DNA of 64,000 nt from Erwinia persicina NBRC 102418 (GTDB taxonomy: Bacteria; Pseudomonadota; Gammaproteobacteria; Enterobacterales; Enterobacteriaceae). The translations under genes and the position numbers were made by a program. Position 1 is the stretch's first letter; every line of letters begins with the position of its first letter. Under the pieces are notes generated by a model. The model was not told the DNA's origin. It did not search any database and saw nothing but the letters and a program-made list of their open reading frames with translations. The stretch covers positions 1-64,000 of the forward strand of contig NZ_BCTN01000009.1 in NCBI RefSeq assembly GCF_001571305.1. Reading direction: 5' to 3'. This document shows positions 49,486 to 59,239 of this stretch, in pieces.

Positions 49486-49572
49486 ATTGCAGCAATTGGT
49501 TTATCCCCCGCTTTTTTCCGCTAGAATAAGTCTCGTTTTCATCCCCCGACGATGCCGTAAAAAGGAATAACA

Positions 49573-50532
49573 ATGAGGCAAGATAAGCCTGGCGTATTAC
49601 TGGTTAACTTAGGCACACCTGATGCCCCAACGACACCTGCCGTAAAACGTTACCTTAAACAGTTCCTTAGCGATAAACGCGTGGTCGATTCCCCGCGCTG
49701 GCTATGGTGGCCAATCCTGAATCTTGGGATCCTTCCGATCCGCTCTCCTCGCGTGGCGAAGCTGTACGCCTCCGTATGGATGGATGATGGCTCTCCGCTA
49801 CTGGTCTTCAGCAAGCGTCAGCGCAATGCGCTGGCTGCCAGACTGGATATGCCGGTAGAGCTGGGGATGAGCTACGGTAATCCAAGCCTGAAAAGCGCCA
49901 TCGACAGCCTGATGCAGCAGGGTGTAACGCGGTTGATTGTGCTGCCGCTCTATCCGCAGTTTTCCTGCTCGACGGTGGCCGCGGTATGGGACGGCATCAC
50001 CGAGGTCTTTGCCGGTTATCGCAGCCTGCCCTCCGTGCACTTTATCCGCGACTATGCAGAGCACCCGGCCTACATTGCCGCGCTGAAAGCGTCGGTGGAG
50101 CGATCCTTTGCGCAGCATGGCAAGCCCGACCTGCTGGTCACCTCTTTCCACGGTATCCCGCAGCGTTTTGCCAATGAAGGCGACGACTATCCGCAGCGCT
50201 GCTACGACACCTTTAACGCGCTGACCGCATCACTGGGGCTGGGCAGCAGCGAAGCCATGCTGACCTTCCAGTCGCGCTTCGGTCGTGAGCCGTGGCTGAT
50301 GCCTTATACCGATGAAACCATGAAATCACTGCCTGCTAAAGGCGTGAAGCACGTGCAGATTATGAGCCCGGGCTTTTCCTCTGACTGCCTGGAAACCCTG
50401 GAGGAGATCAATGGAGAGAACCGTGAAATCTTCCTGCATGCAGGCGGCACGCGTTTTGAGTACATCCCGGCGCTGAATGATGATGACGCTCATGTCGCGA
50501 TGATGCAGGAGCTGGTGAACCAGTACCGCTAA
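49573..50532 (+). CDS. hemH: Ferrochelatase
   Basis: The protein has 319 residues. Family motifs include [14 protein letters not shown] at the N-terminus, the catalytic histidine in [12 protein letters not shown] and the acidic cluster in [16 protein letters not shown]. It inserts Fe2+ into protoporphyrin IX, the last step of haem synthesis, at the inner face of the membrane. AAAAGGA lies before the ATG. The E. coli gene aes between hemH and gsk is missing. Confidence 0.97.
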   Translation: MRQDKPGVLLVNLGTPDAPTTPAVKRYLKQFLSDKRVVDSPRWLWWPILNLGILPIRSPRVAKLYASVWMDDGSPLLVFSKRQRNALAARLDMPVELGMSYGNPSLKSAIDSLMQQGVTRLIVLPLYPQFSCSTVAAVWDGITEVFAGYRSLPSVHFIRDYAEHPAYIAALKASVERSFAQHGKPDLLVTSFHGIPQRFANEGDDYPQRCYDTFNALTASLGLGSSEAMLTFQSRFGREPWLMPYTDETMKSLPAKGVKHVQIMSPGFSSDCLETLEEINGENREIFLHAGGTRFEYIPALNDDDAHVAMMQELVNQYR

Positions 50533-50621
50533 AATCATGGGGCATCTGTTGTCCCATGATCGTCACAGAGCGCAATTGTTGCTATGATTGCGCCCTGATC
50601 CCCCTCTTGTAGTCTGCAATT

Positions 50622-51926
50622 ATGAAATTCCCCGGTAAACGTAAATCCAAACACTATTTCCCCGTCAGCGCCCGTGACCCCCTGCTGCAGCCGGTTCAGC
50701 CGGAAAATGATGCTGCAAACAGCTGGATTGTCGGTATCGACCAGATCCTGGTCGACATTGAGGCGAAGGTGGATGATGACTTTGTGGCGCGTTATGGTCT
50801 GAGTCTCGGCCACTCGCTGGTGATTGAAGATGACGTTGCCGAGGCGCTTTATGCTGAGTTGGTTGCCCATAATCTGATCACCCACCAGTTTGCCGGAGGT
50901 ACCATCGGCAATACGTTGCACAATTATTCGGTTCTGGCTGATGACCGTTCAGTGCTGCTGGGCGTGATGTGCAATAACGTCCAGATTGGCGGCTACGCAT
51001 ACCGTTACCTGTGTAATACCTCCAGCCGCACCGACCTGAACTATCTGCAGGGTGTGGACGGCGCCATAGGCCGCTGTTTTACCCTGATTGGCGATAACGG
51101 TGAGCGCACCTTCGCTATCAGTCCGGGGATGATGAACCAGTTGCATCCACAGAGTATTCCGGAAGAAGTTATTGCCGGGGCCTCAGCGCTGGTACTGACG
51201 TCGTATCTGGTGCGCTGTAAGCCGGGCGAGCCGATGCCGGCGGCCACCATGCAGGCTATCCAGTGGGCGAAGAAGCATAACGTCCCGGTGGTGCTGACGC
51301 TGGGTACCAAATACGTCATTGCAGACAATCCGCAGTTCTGGCGTGACTTCCTGCGCGAGCACGTCTCTGTGGTGGCGATGAACGAAGATGAAGCGTTTGA
51401 GCTGACCGGTGAGCAGGACCCGCTGCAGGCGGCAAATATTGCCCTCGACTGGGTGGACCTGGTACTTTGTACGGCCGGCCCCAATGGCCTGTATATGGCT
51501 GCCTTTACCGAGGAATCCGGCAAGCGCACCACGCAGCATCCTTTATTGCCGGGGGCGATCCCTGAGTTCAACCAGTATGAGTTCAGCCGTGCTATGCGTC
51601 ATCAGGACTGCACCCAGCCCCTGCGTATTTTTTCCCATATCGCACCCTATATGGGCGGCCCGGAGAAAATCATGAATACAAATGGGGCAGGGGATGGCGC
51701 GCTGGCGGCGCTGCTGCACGATATTACGGCCAATAACTTCCACCGCTCCAATGTGCCGAACTCGAGTAAGCATGCGCGCAATTATCTGACCTACTCCTCG
51801 CTGGCGCAGGTATGTAAATATGCTAATCGCGTGAGCTATCAGGTATTAAATCAGCATTCGCCGCGTCTGACGCGCGGGTTACCGGAGCGGGAAGACAGCC
51901 TGGAAGAGTCTTACTGGGAGCGGTAA
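50622..51926 (+). CDS. gsk: Inosine-guanosine kinase
   Basis: The protein has 434 residues, equal to E. coli Gsk. It is a PfkB-family kinase with the C-terminal NTNGAGDGALAALL motif (catalytic Asp) and N-terminal GGTIGNTLHNYSVL. It phosphorylates inosine and guanosine to IMP and GMP for purine salvage. It follows hemH by about 90 bases and is convergent with ybaL. Confidence 0.97.
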   Translation: MKFPGKRKSKHYFPVSARDPLLQPVQPENDAANSWIVGIDQILVDIEAKVDDDFVARYGLSLGHSLVIEDDVAEALYAELVAHNLITHQFAGGTIGNTLHNYSVLADDRSVLLGVMCNNVQIGGYAYRYLCNTSSRTDLNYLQGVDGAIGRCFTLIGDNGERTFAISPGMMNQLHPQSIPEEVIAGASALVLTSYLVRCKPGEPMPAATMQAIQWAKKHNVPVVLTLGTKYVIADNPQFWRDFLREHVSVVAMNEDEAFELTGEQDPLQAANIALDWVDLVLCTAGPNGLYMAAFTEESGKRTTQHPLLPGAIPEFNQYEFSRAMRHQDCTQPLRIFSHIAPYMGGPEKIMNTNGAGDGALAALLHDITANNFHRSNVPNSSKHARNYLTYSSLAQVCKYANRVSYQVLNQHSPRLTRGLPEREDSLEESYWER

Positions 51927-51957
51927 GAGGCAGAATGACGGATTGTGCCCATCACCG

Positions 51958-51991
51958 GGTTGGGGCGACCGGAGAAAAGGTCGCCCCAACC
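51958..51991. terminator. Bidirectional hairpin between gsk and ybaL
   Basis: A perfect 13-bp stem (GGTTGGGGCGACC at 51958-51970 with GGTCGCCCCAACC at 51979-51991). It lacks a T run on either strand but sits between two convergent genes. Confidence 0.55.
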
Positions 51992-51996
51992 GGGGT

Positions 51997-53679
51997 TCAA
52001 ATCGGGCATTCGGCCGGGGTTTCCACCGGACTCAGCAGCAGCAGATTCAGCATGCTGTTAGCAATCTCCCGCTCGCCCATCACCACACGGTCTGCACCGC
52101 GCTCCATGATGTAATCCACTTCATCATCATAATGTGCGCGGGCGATAATCTCGATATTCGGGCGCGTTTCCCGCGCGGCAGTGACAATTTCCCCGGCTTC
52201 ATAACCGTTCGGGATCGTCAGCAGCAGCCAGCGCGCACAGTCCAGACGGGCGAGTGCCATCGTGTCACTGCGTGCGGCATTGCCCAGTACGGCTTTGATC
52301 CCCTGTTCACGCAGCGCCTCAACGCGCGGCCGGCTGTTTTCCACCACCACAATGGGAATACCGGCTTCCATCAGGCGGCTGCCCAGCAGGCTGCCGACGC
52401 GGCCAAAACCAACAATCACGGCGTGATTGCACAGGTCCACCGGGATCTGTTTCTCTTCTTCGATAGCTTCTTCCATCGTCTGCTCTTCGATGGTTTCTGT
52501 TTTTTGCAGATAGCGCTCCAGTATGGCGAACAGGATCGGGTTCAGCATGATCGAGAGGATAGCGCCTGCCAGCACCAGGTTACGCCCGCTCTCCGGTAAG
52601 ATATTCAGCGAAATGCCCAGTCCGGCAAGGATAAAGGCGAACTCACCGATTTGGGCCAGGCTGACGGAGATGGTCAGCGCGGTGCGTTTGGAGTGGCCAA
52701 ACAGCATTACCAGCGCCAGCGCGACCAGGGATTTGCCGAAGACGATAATCGCCAGCGCGCCCAGGACGGCCAGCGGCTGCTGGACCAGGATCATCGGATC
52801 AAACAGCATGCCGACGGAAACGAAGAACAGGACGGCAAAGGCGTCGCGCAGGGGCAGCGTATCGTGCGCCGCCCGATGGCTCAGTTCAGATTCGTTCAGC
52901 ACCATACCGGCGAAGAAGGCACCCAGTGCAAAGGAAACATCAAAGAATTCGACGGCACCAAAGGCAATGCCCAGCGCCAGTGCCAGCACTGAAAGAGTAA
53001 ACAGCTCGCGTGAACCGGTGGCCGCGCTGCGGGCGAGGATCCACGGCACCACGCGGCGTCCGACGACCATCATCAGTACCATAAAGGCGACCACCTTGCC
53101 GATGGTGATCAGCAGGTCAATCATGATGGTGGTAACGCTGGCGTTTCCTTCTTCGAACAGTCCGGCGAGAGCAGGCAGCAGCACCAGCGCCAGTACCATC
53201 ATCAGGTCTTCCACAATCAGCCAGCCAATAGCAATCTGTCCACGCTGGCTGTCAATCAGCTGCCGCTCTTCAAGCGCCCGCAGCAGCACGACGGTGCTGG
53301 CGGTGGAAAGGCACAGCCCGAACACCAGACCTGTCATCATTGGCCATCCCAGCGCCCACGACAGCCCCATGCCTAACAGCGTGGCGGCGGCGATTTGTGC
53401 AACAGCACCAGGGATGGCGATCGACTTTACCGCCATCAGGTCTTTCAGTGAGAAGTGCAGACCCACGCCAAACATCAGCAGGATCACCCCCAGTTCAGCC
53501 AGCTCCGGGGCCAGATTCGTGTCCGCCACAAAGCCCGGTGTAAAGGGTCCGGCAAGGACGCCAGCCAAAAGATAACCAACAAGAGGAGAAATGCGCAGAC
53601 GATTGGCCAGCATACCGAAGAGGAAGGCGAGAACTAAGCCTCCTACGATAGTGGTGATAAGCGGTGTGGTGTGATGCAT
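51997..53679 (-). CDS. ybaL: CPA2-family cation:proton antiporter YbaL
   Basis: The protein has 560 residues from the ATG at 53679 (MHHTTPLITTIVGGLVLAF) with AAAGGAG upstream. A twelve-helix Kef-type exchanger domain (GYLLAGVLAGPFTPGF, LCLSTASTVVLL) is followed by a C-terminal TrkA-N/RCK NAD-binding domain (HAVIVGFGRVGSLLG). It is similar to KefB/KefC but without their known glutathione link. Ion specificity is not established. Confidence 0.95.
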   Translation of the reverse strand: MHHTTPLITTIVGGLVLAFLFGMLANRLRISPLVGYLLAGVLAGPFTPGFVADTNLAPELAELGVILLMFGVGLHFSLKDLMAVKSIAIPGAVAQIAAATLLGMGLSWALGWPMMTGLVFGLCLSTASTVVLLRALEERQLIDSQRGQIAIGWLIVEDLMMVLALVLLPALAGLFEEGNASVTTIMIDLLITIGKVVAFMVLMMVVGRRVVPWILARSAATGSRELFTLSVLALALGIAFGAVEFFDVSFALGAFFAGMVLNESELSHRAAHDTLPLRDAFAVLFFVSVGMLFDPMILVQQPLAVLGALAIIVFGKSLVALALVMLFGHSKRTALTISVSLAQIGEFAFILAGLGISLNILPESGRNLVLAGAILSIMLNPILFAILERYLQKTETIEEQTMEEAIEEEKQIPVDLCNHAVIVGFGRVGSLLGSRLMEAGIPIVVVENSRPRVEALREQGIKAVLGNAARSDTMALARLDCARWLLLTIPNGYEAGEIVTAARETRPNIEIIARAHYDDEVDYIMERGADRVVMGEREIANSMLNLLLLSPVETPAECPI

Positions 53680-54015
53680 GCCTGTCTCCTTTGTGTGCAT
53701 ACTCTTGATACATCAAGTTGCGGAGGCGTTGGCGACAACCGGGTCATTTCGCTGACTGTAGCTCCAGGAGACCCGCAGGTTTGCCGTTATCGAGCAACTC
53801 AAATCATTCAGAGTGTAATTGTGTCCAGTTGTAAGTTTTTAGTGTATGGCATATTCCGGGATGACGCTTGTCATTATTAGTAATAACGGCAAAAAAAGTG
53901 ATTCATTGAGATAAAGTTGTCAGAGAGTGCGATTTTATACACTTATCAGAATGTAAGGCAGACATTGCAGGAGGATGAACCGGTGCTAAAAACAGTGATT
54001 AGCACCGGGAAGGGA
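53680..54015. other. Intergenic region ybaL-fsr
   Basis: This 336-base stretch has no convincing gene. It contains the ybaL promoter region and, at 53980-54008, a hairpin (CCGGTGCTAA with TTAGCACCGG) just after the fsr stop. The hairpin lacks a T run after it, so termination is uncertain. Confidence 0.5.
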
Positions 54016-55215
54016 CTATTTAGGGCGGTTATCGGGCAGGAAAGCCGTAAGAATGCCCAGAAGGGGAAGGTAAGCACAAATTTGATAGACCAGCTCGATG
54101 CCATGATGATCGGCCACCCCCCCCAGCACGGCGGCACCCAGGCCACCCATTCCGAAGGAGAAACCGAAAAACAGGCCGGAAACCATACCGATACGTCCGG
54201 GCATCAGCTCCTGGGCATACACCAGAATAGCGGAAAATGCTGAGGCCAGAATAAAGCCTATCACCACCGACAGCGCACCGGTCCACCACAAGTTGACCCA
54301 GGGCAGCATCAGGGTAAAGGGGGCAACGCCCAGAATCGACACCCAAATGACCCGCTTACGGCCAATTTTGTCGCCAATCGGGCCTCCCACCACGGTACCG
54401 GCCGCCACGGCAAACAGGAACATAAACAGGTGCAGCTGTGCATTCTGCACGGAAAGCCCGAATTTATGCATCAGGTAGAATGTGTAATAACTGCTGAGGC
54501 TGGTGAGATAGAAATACTTCGAGAATACCAGTACCAGCAGAATGGTAATGGCAAACGCCACCTTGCGACGCGGCAGCGTGCTGACCACCGGAGCAGTATG
54601 CCCTTTAGTCACGCGATTCTGATGCTGATACCAGCGACTGATCTGCAACAGCACAATAATGGCCAGCAGTGCTGCCAGCGAGAACCAGGCTACATTACCG
54701 CGACCGTACGGCGCGATGATCAGTGCTGCCAGCAGGGGGCCAAGCGAGCTGCCCAGATTACCACCGACCTGGAACAGTGACTGTGCCAGGCCATGCCGCC
54801 CCCCGGAGGCCATGCGAGCCACGCGCGATGACTCAGGATGGAACACGGAGGATCCGGTGCCCACCAGCGCCGCCGCCACCAGGATCATCGGGAAATTACT
54901 GGCCATTGCCAGCAGAACCAGACCACACAGGGTGAACCCCATGCCGACAGGCAGTGACCAGGGCTGAGGATGCTTATCGGTATAGTAACCAATCAGCGGC
55001 TGTAACAGCGAGGCGGTCATCTGATACGTCAGCGTGATCAGGCCTATCTGAACAAAACTCAGTGAAAAGTCCTCACGCAGCAGCGGATAAATCGCCAGAA
55101 TCAGGGACTGGATCATATCGTTGAGTAAATGCGCCACGCTGATGGCACCAAGCACCTCAAAAGCGGTGCGCCTGACGGGGGGTTGTGGGGAAGAGAGAGT
55201 TCGATCGCTTGCCAT
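54016..55215 (-). CDS. fsr: Fosmidomycin resistance MFS efflux protein Fsr
   Basis: The protein has 399 residues with twelve membrane helices of the MFS. Typical motifs are AHLLNDMIQSLILAIYPLL, GYYTDKHPQPWSL in loop 2-3 and GGPIGDKIGRKRVIW in loop 8-9. It exports fosmidomycin and related compounds in E. coli. It is divergent from ushA, as in E. coli. Confidence 0.95.
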   Translation of the reverse strand: MASDRTLSSPQPPVRRTAFEVLGAISVAHLLNDMIQSLILAIYPLLREDFSLSFVQIGLITLTYQMTASLLQPLIGYYTDKHPQPWSLPVGMGFTLCGLVLLAMASNFPMILVAAALVGTGSSVFHPESSRVARMASGGRHGLAQSLFQVGGNLGSSLGPLLAALIIAPYGRGNVAWFSLAALLAIIVLLQISRWYQHQNRVTKGHTAPVVSTLPRRKVAFAITILLVLVFSKYFYLTSLSSYYTFYLMHKFGLSVQNAQLHLFMFLFAVAAGTVVGGPIGDKIGRKRVIWVSILGVAPFTLMLPWVNLWWTGALSVVIGFILASAFSAILVYAQELMPGRIGMVSGLFFGFSFGMGGLGAAVLGGVADHHGIELVYQICAYLPLLGILTAFLPDNRPK

Positions 55216-55388
55216 TAATTTAACCTGTCATTGTCTTATGTTTTTATTGTGCGGAGAAAAGCCGTTAGCTTGCCCACAACATAAGCTGGAGTAATTATCT
55301 TTTAGAGCTAATCCTGCGGCATAATCAGGTCAGTGTCACAAAAATTATTATTTTGTTAAGTCCGGGTTGTTCAACAAGGAGGGTCAGA

Positions 55389-57143
55389 GTGCCAGTATTC
55401 AAAAAAAGTCTTGCCAGCGTCATGACGGTGGCGTTATTAAGCGCGCCGCTGATGGCTCAGGCGTGGGTCAAAGATCGCACCTATAAATTTACCGTGTTGC
55501 ATACCAACGATCACCACGGCCGTTTCTGGAATAACGAGCAGGGCGAATATGGCCTCGCGGCGCAAAAAACCATGATGGACCAGATACGTTATGAGGTGCA
55601 GGCGCACGGCGGGGCGACGCTGATCCTCTCCGGCGGCGATATTAATACCGGTGTGCCGGAGTCAGACCTGCAGGATGCGGAGCCTGACTTTCGCGGTATG
55701 AACCTGATTGGCTATGACGCCATGGCGATCGGCAACCATGAATTTGATAATCCCCTTTCCGTTCTGCGTCAGCAGCAGAAATGGGCCAAATTCCCGCTGC
55801 TCTCAGCCAATATTTATCAGAAAAGCACCGGGAAACGGCTGTTTGAGCCCTATGCGCTGTTTAACCGCATGGGGCTGAAAATTGCCGTCATTGGTCTGAC
55901 CACGGATGACACGGCGAAAATCGGCAATCCGGAAAATTTCACCGATATCGTGTTCCACAAACCAGCCACGGAAGCGAAAGCGGTGGTTGAAGCGCTGCGG
56001 GCGAAAGAGAAGCCGGATGTGATTATCGCCGCCACGCATATGGGCCACTATGATAATGGCCAGCACGGTTCCAATGCCCCGGGCGACGTTGAGATGGCGC
56101 GTGAACTGCCGGCTGGCTACCTGGATATGATTGTCGGGGGCCACTCGCAGGATCCGGTCTGTATGGCGAAAGAGAATGTGAAACAGGCCGATTACGTGCC
56201 CGGCACGCCCTGTACGCCGGATCGTCAGAACGGCACCTGGATTGTGCAGGCGCATGAGTGGGGTAAATATATCGGCCGGGCCGACTTCACTTTCCTGAAC
56301 GGTAAGCTGACGCTGGAACATTACGAACTGGTGCCGATTAACCTGAAGCACAAGGTGAAAAATGCTGACGGCAGCACCACCTGGGTAAATTACACGCCCG
56401 AGATTGCGAAAAATCCGGCGATGCAAAAATTACTGACCCCGTTCCAGAAAAAGGGCGAAGCGCAGCTTGGCATTAATATCGGCAGCGTTAACGGGCGGCT
56501 GGAAGGGGATCGCAGCAAAGTGCGCTTTGTGCAGACCTCAATGGCGCGTCTGATTCTGGAAGGCCAGATCGATCGCACTAAGGCTGACTTCGCGGTCATG
56601 AGCGGCGGTGGCGTGCGCGACTCCATTGAGGCGGGGCCGATCACCTACAAAGACGTCCTCAAAGTGCAGCCGTTCGGCAATCAGCTGGTCTATGTGGATA
56701 TGAAAGGCAGCGAAGTGGAACAGTATCTCGCCGTGGTGGCCAATAAACAGGTGGATTCCGGGGCCTATGCGCAGTTTGCCCGCGTCAGTCTGACGGCCGA
56801 CGGCAGTGGCGTCAGCAATATCCGCATCAATGGAAAGCCGCTGGAGGCTGACAAAACCTATCGCATGGCGACCCTGAGCTTTAACGCGACGGGCGGCGAT
56901 GGCTATCCGCTGGTGGATAAGCTGCCGGGTTACGTCAATACCGGGTTTGTCGATGCCGAAGTACTTAAGCAATATATCCAGAGCCATTCCCCGCTGGACG
57001 TGGCGAAGTATCAGCCGGCCGGAGAGATCGTGTACCAGAAGGCGAAGGAAAAACCTGCTGAGGCTGAGAAGGCCTCCGTGGAGGAGACGTCCCCGGCGCC
57101 GAAGAAGTGGCGCCAGGCGAAGATAGATACTGCGATGCATTAA
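55389..57143 (+). CDS. ushA: Periplasmic UDP-sugar hydrolase / 5'-nucleotidase UshA
   Basis: The protein has 584 residues from the GTG at 55389, with AAGGAGGG upstream; the in-frame start at 55353 lacks a ribosome site. The signal peptide ends AQA. The metallophosphatase dinuclear site includes Asp41 and His43 (HTNDHHG), GNHEFDN and GGHSQDPV, and the nucleotide-binding C-domain contains FNATGGDGYPL. A 34-residue Lys/Glu/Pro/Ala-rich extension follows the position where E. coli UshA (550 residues) ends. It scavenges nucleotides and UDP-glucose. Confidence 0.96.
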   Translation: MPVFKKSLASVMTVALLSAPLMAQAWVKDRTYKFTVLHTNDHHGRFWNNEQGEYGLAAQKTMMDQIRYEVQAHGGATLILSGGDINTGVPESDLQDAEPDFRGMNLIGYDAMAIGNHEFDNPLSVLRQQQKWAKFPLLSANIYQKSTGKRLFEPYALFNRMGLKIAVIGLTTDDTAKIGNPENFTDIVFHKPATEAKAVVEALRAKEKPDVIIAATHMGHYDNGQHGSNAPGDVEMARELPAGYLDMIVGGHSQDPVCMAKENVKQADYVPGTPCTPDRQNGTWIVQAHEWGKYIGRADFTFLNGKLTLEHYELVPINLKHKVKNADGSTTWVNYTPEIAKNPAMQKLLTPFQKKGEAQLGINIGSVNGRLEGDRSKVRFVQTSMARLILEGQIDRTKADFAVMSGGGVRDSIEAGPITYKDVLKVQPFGNQLVYVDMKGSEVEQYLAVVANKQVDSGAYAQFARVSLTADGSGVSNIRINGKPLEADKTYRMATLSFNATGGDGYPLVDKLPGYVNTGFVDAEVLKQYIQSHSPLDVAKYQPAGEIVYQKAKEKPAEAEKASVEETSPAPKKWRQAKIDTAMH

Positions 57144-57160
57144 TTAACCGGGTTACCCAT

Positions 57161-57184
57161 GGGTCGACCTGTTCCGGTCGACCC
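57161..57184. terminator. Hairpin between ushA and the PACE efflux gene
   Basis: GGGTCGACC (57161-57169), GTTCC region, GGTCGACCC (57176-57184). It lies between convergent genes and has no T run. Confidence 0.5.
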
Positions 57185-57193
57185 TGACCCGCA

Positions 57194-57628
57194 TTATGCC
57201 GGGTGGCGACGGCCGGCAGTAAAACGTTCGCGTAACTTGTCGTACAGCCAGTTATACACCACGGTATACGGCAGGAAGAACAGGAAGAAAGCCACTTCAA
57301 TCATAAATGCCTGCCACAGCGACACGCCGAGCATCCAGGCCGCCAGCGGCAGACCTATCAGGATAAACCCCCCTTCAAAGCCCAGCGCGTGCATAATGCG
57401 CAGGCCGAGGCCGCGCTTCACTTGCTCACGCGGATACAGACGATCAAACCCGGCGTTATAAATGATGTTCCATATCATAGCCACCGTCGACAGCATAATG
57501 GCCAGTGCGCCCATCTGAAGCAACGGTTTATTCATCACCCAGGCGGCCACCGGCGACACGATGGCAATGGCCAGCACCTCAAATCCTATTGCATGAAAAA
57601 CACGCTCTTTCAGCTTGCGAGCAGACAT
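57194..57628 (-). CDS. PACE-family biocide efflux protein (AceI-like)
   Basis: The protein has 144 residues with four membrane helices in two BTP repeats. The first repeat is KERVFHAIGFEVLAIAI and the second is LGLRIMHALGFEGGFILIG. The Glu in each GFE motif is the conserved membrane acidic residue; the first corresponds to the AceI catalytic Glu. PACE pumps export chlorhexidine, acriflavine and polyamines. It is divergent from the LysR gene below, the usual AceR-AceI pairing, and is absent from this place in E. coli. Confidence 0.92.
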   Translation of the reverse strand: MSARKLKERVFHAIGFEVLAIAIVSPVAAWVMNKPLLQMGALAIMLSTVAMIWNIIYNAGFDRLYPREQVKRGLGLRIMHALGFEGGFILIGLPLAAWMLGVSLWQAFMIEVAFFLFFLPYTVVYNWLYDKLRERFTAGRRHPA

Positions 57629-57716
57629 ACGTCCTCCTTAATTTGCTATGGTCGCTATTTTCCACGTTTTATTTGCTAAGATAAAATGACTATCCATCGA
57701 AAAAAGCGATACACCT

Positions 57717-58583
57717 GTGCGTTACTCACCGGAGTCACTGGAAGCCTTTGTGCAGACAGTCGAAAGCGGATCGTTCTCGGCGGCAGCCCGGGCGCTGCGT
57801 AAAAGCCAGTCGACGATCAGCACCGCTGTGGCAAACCTGGAACAGGATCTCGGCTTTACGTTGTTCAGCCGCGAGTCGCGTAATCCGGTACTGACAGAAA
57901 ATGGGCAGCGGGCGCTGGCGCAGGTCAAAGAGATCCTGGCCGCTTCAGCTCAACTGGATGAACTGGCGATCCGCCTTGCGGGGGAGGTGGAACCGTGCCT
58001 GCGGCTGGCAATCTCCGATTTCTGGCAGGCGGGTTACCATGAATCACTGTTGCAGCGCTTCTCCACACGCTACCCTGACATTGAATTCGAATGCATGATC
58101 GCCGAAGATGCCGACGTTATTGACCTTTTGCAGAGCAACCGCGCGCACATTGGTGTGGTGCGTGTGCAGGAGTATTATCCTTCCGATATCACTGTACAGC
58201 GCCTGCAGATTGAGGCGCAGATGGCGATTTATCTACATCAGGATCATCCGCTGGCGCAGCAACCGCGGGTGACGGAAGCCGATCTGAAGCAGCTCCGGCA
58301 GCTGCGTCTGAACACCTGGATTGAACGTACCCCCGTACCGGCGGGCAAGGTCTGGCTGGCGCAGTCCTACCTGCTGCTGCTGGAAATGGCGGAGCAGGGG
58401 TTTGGCTGGAGCATCCTGCCACGCTGGCTGACGCAGCAGTTTGGTCATCAAAAACTGCGCGAGCTGCCGGTGCCCGGCTGGCCACAAAACATTCAGGTCG
58501 ATGTGGTGTGGTCACGGCGAACGCCGCCGGGACCGGCTGGCCGCTGGATGATCGATCAACTGCTTGCCCAGCCACCCGGTTAA
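57717..58583 (+). CDS. LysR-family regulator, probable regulator of the PACE pump
   Basis: The protein has 288 residues from the GTG at 57717. The winged helix ([31 protein letters not shown]) is followed by an effector domain ([20 protein letters not shown]). It is divergent from the PACE gene with 88 bases between, a layout typical of AceR regulators. It ends overlapping convergent ybaK by 4 bases. Confidence 0.88.
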   Translation: MRYSPESLEAFVQTVESGSFSAAARALRKSQSTISTAVANLEQDLGFTLFSRESRNPVLTENGQRALAQVKEILAASAQLDELAIRLAGEVEPCLRLAISDFWQAGYHESLLQRFSTRYPDIEFECMIAEDADVIDLLQSNRAHIGVVRVQEYYPSDITVQRLQIEAQMAIYLHQDHPLAQQPRVTEADLKQLRQLRLNTWIERTPVPAGKVWLAQSYLLLLEMAEQGFGWSILPRWLTQQFGHQKLRELPVPGWPQNIQVDVVWSRRTPPGPAGRWMIDQLLAQPPG

Positions 58584-59059
58584 TCGCGTTTAGCGATATC
58601 AGCAAAACTGGCGTTCAGCAGCCGGGCCAGATCCTGCGGGGCCAGTTCAATATCCAGCCCGCGTTTGCCGCCGGAAACATAGACGGTAGCAAACTGCGAT
58701 GCCAGATGATCAATCACCGTCGGTAGCCGTTTCTTTTGACCCAGCGGGCTGATGCCACCCAGCAGGTAGCCAGTACTGCGCTGTGCAAACTGCGGATCGG
58801 CCATCTCGACTTTTTTTGCGCCCAGTGCTTTTGCGACTTTCTTCAGGTCGAGCTGTCCGGCTACCGGCGTGACCGCGACGGCCAGCATTTTATTATCGCC
58901 GTTGAGCGCCACCAGCAGGGTTTTATAAACCTGATCCGCGTTCAAATTTAATTTGCGCACCGCCTCGTCGCCGAAATGGGTTTCGCTGCTGTCATGTTCA
59001 TACGGGTGTAATGTAAAGGCGACTTTTTGTTTTTCAAGCAGTTTTACGGCGGGTGTCAT
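58580..59059 (-). CDS. ybaK: Cys-tRNA(Pro)/Cys-tRNA(Cys) deacylase YbaK
   Basis: The protein has 159 residues, equal to E. coli YbaK. It has the INS-like editing domain fold with the catalytic Lys46 ([11 protein letters not shown]) and [12 protein letters not shown]. It removes cysteine mischarged onto tRNA-Pro and prevents mistranslation. It is transcribed away from chiX. Confidence 0.96.
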   Translation of the reverse strand: MTPAVKLLEKQKVAFTLHPYEHDSSETHFGDEAVRKLNLNADQVYKTLLVALNGDNKMLAVAVTPVAGQLDLKKVAKALGAKKVEMADPQFAQRSTGYLLGGISPLGQKKRLPTVIDHLASQFATVYVSGGKRGLDIELAPQDLARLLNASFADIAKRD

Positions 59060-59155
59060 ATCGACTCACCTTGTGTCTGAGATAACAGGCAACAGCCATC
59101 ATTGATGAAGAAAAGTACTGGCGAAAGTTCACTCTTTGAGCGACAATCTTGCCCG

Positions 59156-59239
59156 CGTCAGCGTAACCGCTGAGACGATAACTAAAATTCATAAATATGT
59201 CCTTATTGACGGGCCGATAGCGATATCGGCCTTTTTTTT
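59156..59239 (+). ncRNA. chiX: Small RNA ChiX (MicM, SroB)
   Basis: It occupies the ChiX position between ybaK and ybaP. The 3' half is almost identical to E. coli: TTGACGGGCC, then the terminator stem GGCCGATA-GCGA-TATCGGCC (59212-59231) and eight T residues. The 5' end carries a hairpin-like CGTCAGCG...CGCTGAGACG. Hfq-bound ChiX silences the chitoporin mRNA in E. coli. The 5' end is set by length comparison and is approximate. It overlaps the ybaP stop. Confidence 0.82.

Noticed and set aside
52523..53575. 350-codon open frame antisense to ybaL
   Set aside because: Ser/Arg/Thr-rich shadow frame; ybaL is certain on the other strand.
53917..54243. 108-codon open frame reading into the 3' end of fsr
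   Set aside because: It lacks a ribosome site and overlaps the conserved C-terminus of fsr.
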